This document shows positions 42,193 through 46,443 of a stretch of DNA of 46,443 bases, one piece after another. The translations under genes were made by a program, and so were the position numbers. The notes beneath the pieces are model-generated. The model was not told the origin of the DNA and ran no database searches. It was given only the letters and a program-made list of their open reading frames with translations. The DNA is taken from the NCBI GenBank assembly GCA_020073115.1, contig JAIQFU010000023.1, forward strand, positions 1-46,443, given 5' to 3'. Within the stretch, counting starts at the first letter, position 1; each line of letters opens with the position of its first letter. The DNA comes from Terriglobia bacterium. Its GTDB lineage: Bacteria; Acidobacteriota; Terriglobia; Bryobacterales; Bryobacteraceae.

Positions 42193-42225
42193 CCGTGGAG
42201 CGGACCAGGGGGGTCCGCCCCACGG
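42193..42225. terminator. Hairpin between convergent genes
   Basis: 14-bp stem with one mismatch: CCGTGGAGCGGACC (42193-42206) and GGTCCGCCCCACGG (42212-42225), 5-bp loop. It starts 5 bp after the esterase stop and ends 9 bp before the convergent PHP-like stop, so it can serve both strands. No U-tract. Confidence 0.6.
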
Positions 42226-42234
42226 AGCGGGCGT

Positions 42235-43092
42235 CTATCCCGGCAGTTTTCTCCGCACGATCGGCTTGCGGTAGCGCGGCGCGGGGGTGAACATGTCTTT
42301 CGCCGTGAGCCCCAGGGTCCTGGCTGCTTCGACGCAGAAGGCGAGGTCGTTGATCACCCTCCCCTGGCTGTTCGACCCGAACGAGAACTTCACGCCTTGT
42401 TCCTTCGCCATCTGGAGGAACGCCATCTTAGGCAGACGCATGCCGCAGTCGATCTCCACCGCCGTGCCGGTGCGCACCAGCGCGTCGATGACGGCCCTCA
42501 TGCGCTCCGGCGTCCACAGCTTGTCGTAATCGCGGTTGAACTTTCCGGGCAGCCAGGTGGGGTGGGAGAAGATGTCCAGCGGCTCCCGCTCCAGGATTTC
42601 CTCGTTCCACGCGACGTACATCTTCATGAACGCCTCGGCGTCGTTGCCCGGGTCGTAGTCGCGGCTGAAAGCCTTCACGCGCTTGCCGTTGGCATCGCGG
42701 ACCGTCATGGAATCGGTGAGCACGTAATCGAGCTGGGCGAACACCTCTTTGGAGAAACAGGGCATCCAGTCGATCCACTCGGCCTGCACGCCCTTATAGA
42801 CCCCGGCGCCGTCCAGTTTGGCAATCCAGGCCTGCAGGTCTTTGTCGCTCGAAAGAACAATGGGGTAGTCGTTCTCCTTCGTGCCGGCGTGCTCCAGGAT
42901 GCCGTACGTCACGCCGCGCTCTTTGGACGCGGCTACCACCTGCTCCAGCGTCATGGAGTTCAGGTGCACATGGTAGTCCACCAGGGGAAAATCCGGTTTA
43001 GGGGCGGCGGTCTGGGCGGACGAGGGCGACGCGGCGATCATCGCCGCACCGGCTCCGGCGAGAAAATGGCGTCTCGATGGGGGGCTGGGCAT
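42235..43092 (-). CDS. Tat-exported PHP-like metal-dependent hydrolase
   Basis: Probable amidohydrolase/PHP-domain phosphoesterase. ATG 43092 (AGGA a few bases upstream; TTG 43104 also in frame) gives 285 residues with a twin-arginine signal (SRRHFLAGAGAAMIAAS). Metal-ligand motifs are DYHVHLN near residue 40, LEHAG, IFSHPTWLP, and a late acidic FSFGSNSQG segment; together they fit the PHP/histidinol-phosphatase TIM barrel. Substrate unknown. The 16-bp gap to the response regulator and equal strand suggest it may be the last gene of that operon. Confidence 0.75.
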   Translation of the reverse strand: MPSPPSRRHFLAGAGAAMIAASPSSAQTAAPKPDFPLVDYHVHLNSMTLEQVVAASKERGVTYGILEHAGTKENDYPIVLSSDKDLQAWIAKLDGAGVYKGVQAEWIDWMPCFSKEVFAQLDYVLTDSMTVRDANGKRVKAFSRDYDPGNDAEAFMKMYVAWNEEILEREPLDIFSHPTWLPGKFNRDYDKLWTPERMRAVIDALVRTGTAVEIDCGMRLPKMAFLQMAKEQGVKFSFGSNSQGRVINDLAFCVEAARTLGLTAKDMFTPAPRYRKPIVRRKLPG

Positions 43093-43108
43093 GGCGTCCT
43101 TCAAAATA

Positions 43109-43804
43109 TCAGGAATTACCGGCCGATGCCACGAATTTGTAGCCCACGCCGTGGACCGTCCGCAGCCGCTGCGGGTTGGCGGGATCGCGCTCGATCTTGG
43201 CGCGCAAGCCGGCGATGTGGTTGTCCACGGTGCGGGTGGTGGGGTAGTTCTCGTATCCCCAAACCTCGTTGAGCAGCTCGTCGCGGCTTACCACCTCCCC
43301 CGCGCGCGACGCCAGAAAACGGAGCATCTGGAACTCTTTGCGCGTCATCTCCAGGGGCTGTCCCGCGCGCGCGGCCTCGTAGGAGACGAAGTTCACCACC
43401 ACGTCGTCGAATCGCAATTCGTCGATCCCGGGCTTCGCCGGCTGGGCGCGGCGCAGGAGGGCGCGGATGCGCGCCAGCAGCTCGCGGATCGAAAACGGCT
43501 TGGCGACGTAATCGTCGGCGCCGAGATCGAGGCCGAGGACCCGGTCGGCTTCCTCCCCCCGGGCGGTTAGCATCAGGATGGGCGTGGCGACGCCTTCGGT
43601 CCGGACCTTGCGGCAGATCTCGTAGCCGCTCAGCTTGGGCAGCATGAGATCGAGGATAATCAGGTCCGGCCGCTTTTCCCGGATCAGCTTGTACCCCGTC
43701 TCGCCATCGGCGGCGGTCAGGACCTCGTAGGACTCGAAGCGGAGGTTGTCCGCCAGCCCGCGGAGGATCGCCGGGTCGTCTTCAATCGCCAGAATCAGAC
43801 TCAT
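43109..43804 (-). CDS. OmpR/PhoB family response regulator
   Basis: DNA-binding partner of the adjacent histidine kinase. 231 residues: receiver domain with acidic pocket EDD (8-10), phosphoacceptor Asp52 (ILDLMLP), Thr80 and Lys102 (VAKPFS), and a C-terminal winged helix (LTRKEFQMLRFLASRAGEVVSRDELLNEVWGYENYPTTRTVDNHIAGLRAKI type, seen in part). ATG 43804 is correct because the upstream open part (to 43921) is encoded by repeat copy 2. The repeat lies between kinase and regulator. Confidence 0.96.
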   Translation of the reverse strand: MSLILAIEDDPAILRGLADNLRFESYEVLTAADGETGYKLIREKRPDLIILDLMLPKLSGYEICRKVRTEGVATPILMLTARGEEADRVLGLDLGADDYVAKPFSIRELLARIRALLRRAQPAKPGIDELRFDDVVVNFVSYEAARAGQPLEMTRKEFQMLRFLASRAGEVVSRDELLNEVWGYENYPTTRTVDNHIAGLRAKIERDPANPQRLRTVHGVGYKFVASAGNS

Positions 43805-43827
43805 CTGAGCACGCTTCCTTTCAGCCC

Positions 43828-43926
43828 GTGGAGTGGGCCTCCGGCCAGCCATGCCGGCATTCGCACCGGCATCGGCCCCGAGCGCCGGTACGAATGCCGG
43901 CGTAGCAGGCTGAAAGCCCACTCCAC
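43828..43926 (-). repeat. GTGGAGTGGGC palindrome family, copy 2
   Basis: 99 bp; read on the minus strand it begins GTGGAGTGGGCTTTCAGCC like copy 1 and ends GGCCGGAGGCCCACTCCAC, identical to the end of copy 1. The centre is longer and contains nested CCGGCATTCG / CGAATGCCGG arms. It starts 8 bp after the kinase stop and ends 23 bp before the regulator start. Confidence 0.88.
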
Positions 43927-43934
43927 ATTACCTC

Positions 43935-45872
43935 CTACAATGCCGGAAAATGCAGCGAGAACGCGCTGCCCTTTCCCGGCGCGCTTTCCACTTCCACCCG
44001 GCCGCCGTGCGCTTTGACGATTTGCGCCACCAGCGCCAGCCCCAGTCCGGCGCCGGGGATCAGCTGGTTTTCCGGGCTGGGCGCGCGGTAAAACTTCTCG
44101 AAAATCCTGGACTGCTCTTCGGGGGCGATCCCGATCCCGTGATCGGTCACACGGACCGTCACCTCGCCGTTTTCGCCGGCGAGCGCCAGTTCCACATCGC
44201 GGGCGTCCCCCGAATATTTCATCGCATTGGACAGCAGGTTGAGGACGGCCTGCTCCACCGCGTCGCGGTCGCCCGAAATCGGGGGCAGGCCGTCCTGCAA
44301 GTCGATCCGCAGGCGGAAGCCGTGCTGCGAAAGCGGGTATTCCATGGCCCGGGCGGCCGCCGTGACGGCGTCGGCCGCCTGCATCGGCCGGAAGCGGTAG
44401 GTGCGCTTGCCCTGCTCCGCCTTGGAGAACTGGAGCACGCCATCCACCAGCCGCGAGAGCCGCTCGCTTTCGTTCACGATGGTGCCCAGGTACTCGGCCT
44501 GGGTGTCCGGGTCGGCGCAGCGGCCCATCTGCAGCGTTTCGGCGAACATGCGGATGGCGGTAAGGGGCGTTTTCAATTCATGCGAGACGCTGGAGACGAA
44601 TTGCGCGCGCAATTCCGAGAGGCGCATTTCCCGGCGCAGGTCGCGCCATAGCAAATACGCGCCGAAGGCCGTGGCGGCCATCACCAGCAGCAGGGCGAAA
44701 TAGAGGACGCTGCGCTGGAAATCGCGAGCGGCTTCCAGGCGGTCGTCCGCCAGGACCACCTTCAGCCCGGGGAGGGACTCTCCCAGCCGCTCTCCCTGGG
44801 GGTCTTCGGCGCCGGCCAGCCGCAGGGCGCCGGGAATTGCCAGCTTCTGCAAAACGTCCTGCCCCCGAACCACGAAAACGGGGGCCGCCGGGCCGCCATT
44901 TCCGGCGGTTCCCACCAGCCATAAGTCCTCGCCGTACCCGGCCCACCGATGGCCAGGACGGCTCCGCAGCAAGGGCAGGATTCGCGGGAAATCGTTTTGC
45001 AGTTCATCCGCCTGCAGGAGCAATCGACTGTGGGCCGCGGCGCGCTTTCCCAGGTTCTGGGCGGCCGCGGTCTCGTCCGCCGTTTTCGCGCCGCGCGCCA
45101 GTTGCTCGGCGATGTTGTTCGCCACGTAGGCCGCCATCAACGGCAGCCAGGGGCGCGCGGCGATCGCGGCCTCCGCGCTGGCCGCGGCCGCGCGCCGCTG
45201 GGTCTCCGTCCGCGCCAGCCACTGGGCGGCGAGCAAGCGCAGGGGAACGCCTTCATCCGTGATTTCGGGATCGACGCCCAGAAGGCTGCTGAAGAGGTCT
45301 TCGGCCTGCCGCGTCCGGCCCGCCTCCGACAGATCGTTGGCCCACAGCCAGCGGGCATACGCGGCCTGGGCCGGGTGTTCCGCCGCCGCGGAAGCCCGCT
45401 CGTAGCACGCATTCAGAGACGAGAGGCTCGCGTGGCCGGATTTCGCCTGGTCGCAGGCGTGAATCGCCGCCGCGAACCCCGGGAGCGAGAAGAGCCGGCG
45501 GGATTCACCGGCCGCGCGATCGCGCTCCGGCTCCCACGGCAACGCCAGCCCGTCTTCCTCTACCCAGCCGATGAACGCGACCTCGCTGTGGCGGTAGCGT
45601 TGCCCCGGCTCCAGGTCCGTCCGGATTTCGGTGGAGGCAATGGATTCCAGGGCCTCCAGCAGCTTGCCCGCGGTCTGCTCCGCGGCGTGCCGCCGCCGCT
45701 CCAGGGTTCGGAGGCCGCGATTGTCCTTCACAATGCGCACGCCGAGGCCGATCAGGACCACGCAGGGCACGGCCAATGCCGCCAGGAACAGGAACAATTG
45801 CACGCGATGGCGCCGCCCGCCCATTCTTTCTTCCGCTCTCGATTTTAGGCGTCGCTCCGGATCGTCTGTCAT
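43935..45872 (-). CDS. Sensor histidine kinase with a large helical extracytoplasmic domain
   Basis: Membrane sensor kinase for the downstream regulator. ATG 45872 gives 645 residues: first membrane helix ~27-48, then about 340 extracytoplasmic residues, largely Ala-rich helical and TPR-like (LNACYERASAAAEHPAQAAYARWLWANDL), second helix ~388-410 (YFALLLVMAATAFGAYLLW), HisKA with His431 (SSVSHELKTPL), and HATPase with NLLSNAMKYS (N box), DHGIGI (G1), FEKFYRA (F box) and GAGLGLALV (G2). The periplasmic region does not match a sensor family I recognise. It is first of the kinase-repeat-regulator-PHP set. Confidence 0.95.
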   Translation of the reverse strand: MTDDPERRLKSRAEERMGGRRHRVQLFLFLAALAVPCVVLIGLGVRIVKDNRGLRTLERRRHAAEQTAGKLLEALESIASTEIRTDLEPGQRYRHSEVAFIGWVEEDGLALPWEPERDRAAGESRRLFSLPGFAAAIHACDQAKSGHASLSSLNACYERASAAAEHPAQAAYARWLWANDLSEAGRTRQAEDLFSSLLGVDPEITDEGVPLRLLAAQWLARTETQRRAAAASAEAAIAARPWLPLMAAYVANNIAEQLARGAKTADETAAAQNLGKRAAAHSRLLLQADELQNDFPRILPLLRSRPGHRWAGYGEDLWLVGTAGNGGPAAPVFVVRGQDVLQKLAIPGALRLAGAEDPQGERLGESLPGLKVVLADDRLEAARDFQRSVLYFALLLVMAATAFGAYLLWRDLRREMRLSELRAQFVSSVSHELKTPLTAIRMFAETLQMGRCADPDTQAEYLGTIVNESERLSRLVDGVLQFSKAEQGKRTYRFRPMQAADAVTAAARAMEYPLSQHGFRLRIDLQDGLPPISGDRDAVEQAVLNLLSNAMKYSGDARDVELALAGENGEVTVRVTDHGIGIAPEEQSRIFEKFYRAPSPENQLIPGAGLGLALVAQIVKAHGGRVEVESAPGKGSAFSLHFPAL

Positions 45873-45905
45873 GAAAACGTCATAGGGGGGCAAAGCTTTT
45901 GCGCT

Positions 45906-46442
45906 CTAGCGGCGGACGCGTGGAGGCTTCCCCAGCACGAGGTCGCGGGTGTCTTCGAGCGTGTTTTGCAGGAATCCCCGGGGCAGGCCGCGCACGATGC
46001 TGCGAGCCATGAAGCTGAGGATCGGGGGTAGGCCGCGGCTGAGGGAAACGGCCTCGCATTCCACGTAGGCGCCCCCATCCCGTTCCCGGAAAAGCCAGTA
46101 GGTGTTGAGCGCCCACAGGTAGCCGCGGCCTTCGCCCGCCGGCTTCCTTCGTTCGTTCCGCCGTCCCGCGTTCTCCACCTCCTGGATGCGGGTGCTGTAG
46201 GAGCGGCTGCGCCAGTCGCCGTTACCCAGCGGCCTGTACTCCACCTCGTAGTCGGTATCCAGCACCACGGTGATGCCGCCTTTCCGCTCCAGCAAACGCA
46301 GGTACACGGTAAGGTCGTTCCCTTTCCGGCTGATGATTTTGGAATCGATGACGTTCGATGGATAGGCGTTCTTGTGGTTGTCGTATTCCTGAATCAGCTT
46401 GAGGACCCGCCCGACGCTCGCGCCGGGGACGAAGACGGCGCC
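45906..46442 (-). CDS. SRPBCC/START-like secreted or cytoplasmic protein (5' end outside window)
   Basis: C-terminal ~178 residues of a polyketide-cyclase/START-fold protein. The frame is open to the window edge, so the start is missing; the GTG at 46307 is an internal codon. Typical segments are VGRVLKLIQEYDNHKNAYPSNVIDS, ISRKGNDLTVYLRLLE, WRSRSYSTRIQEVEN, and YVECEAVSLSRGLP near the end, followed by SFMARSIVRGLPRGFLQNTLEDTRDLV. I associate this combination with a family frequent in acidobacteria. Ligand unknown. Its stop lies 33 bp before the kinase gene, so it could be co-transcribed with the two-component system. Confidence 0.8.
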   Translation of the reverse strand, partial: GAVFVPGASVGRVLKLIQEYDNHKNAYPSNVIDSKIISRKGNDLTVYLRLLERKGGITVVLDTDYEVEYRPLGNGDWRSRSYSTRIQEVENAGRRNERRKPAGEGRGYLWALNTYWLFRERDGGAYVECEAVSLSRGLPPILSFMARSIVRGLPRGFLQNTLEDTRDLVLGKPPRVRR

Positions 46443-46443
46443 C

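Noticed and set aside
43805-43921. N-terminal extension of the response regulator
   Set aside because: Encoded by repeat copy 2; receiver domains begin directly at MSLILAIEDD.
1-46443. tRNA or rRNA genes
   Set aside because: No cloverleaf with a TTCGA-type T loop or rRNA-like sequence was noticed in the intergenic regions, though a covariance search was not possible here.

Overview
The window looks like a stretch of a high-GC Gram-negative chromosome, most likely an acidobacterium of the Solibacter/Bryobacterales type. The clues are BamA and Skp/OmpH (an outer membrane), a PadR regulator coupled to an acidobacterial duplicated orphan permease (ADOP), an exported GFO/IDH/MocA oxidoreductase, many secreted proteins with cleavable signal peptides, and a SRPBCC protein of a type I associate with acidobacteria. 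The taxonomic call is inference; no rRNA or tRNA gene was seen.

Layout. 1-3.7 kb: 3' part of bamA, an OmpH/Skp chaperone and a secreted hypothetical protein. 3.7-8.9 kb (minus strand): crotonase, ribH, nusB, ctpA-type S41 protease and guaA. 9-12.5 kb: lepA, then an accessory patch with a minimal nucleotidyltransferase/HEPN-like pair and an internally deleted relic of a type ISP restriction-modification gene, followed by a cloverleaf-like repeat. 12.5-15.3 kb: a very large cytochrome with 19 CXXCH motifs fused to a b-type membrane domain. 15.4-19.4 kb: a DUF433/DUF5615 toxin-antitoxin pair, then PadR plus ADOP with a twin palindromic operator. 19.8-25.3 kb: lipoprotein, exported oxidoreductase, fabI, coiled-coil protein, enolase-superfamily enzyme, thiG and a GNAT. 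25.4-30.4 kb: an EF-G-like gene broken by an out-of-frame deletion, an MltD-like transglycosylase, a bipolar acidic/KAP-repeat protein and a small ORF. 30.5-34.7 kb: HipA-like kinase, class IV aminotransferase, a gene-free G/A-rich block, a YCF48-type propeller and a GAF protein. 34.9-41.2 kb: membrane-anchored JAMM protein, S33 hydrolase, secreted SagB-like nitroreductase, ferredoxin-methyltransferase fusion, galT and a zinc ribbon. 41.3-46.4 kb: secreted esterase, Tat-exported PHP-like protein, a two-component system and the 3' part of a SRPBCC gene.

Most of the content is housekeeping or envelope biology. The least ordinary features are (i) several families of 60-100 bp imperfect palindromes placed right at stop codons, two of them with clearly recognisable multiple copies; (ii) the mini-protein joining the N-terminal nuclease of a type ISP enzyme to its C-terminal tail; (iii) the broken EF-G; (iv) the 19-haem cytochrome c/b fusion; and (v) a gene-free block of unusual composition at 32.3-32.9 kb. 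Canonical U-tract terminators are almost absent; the repeat hairpins occupy the places where terminators would be expected.
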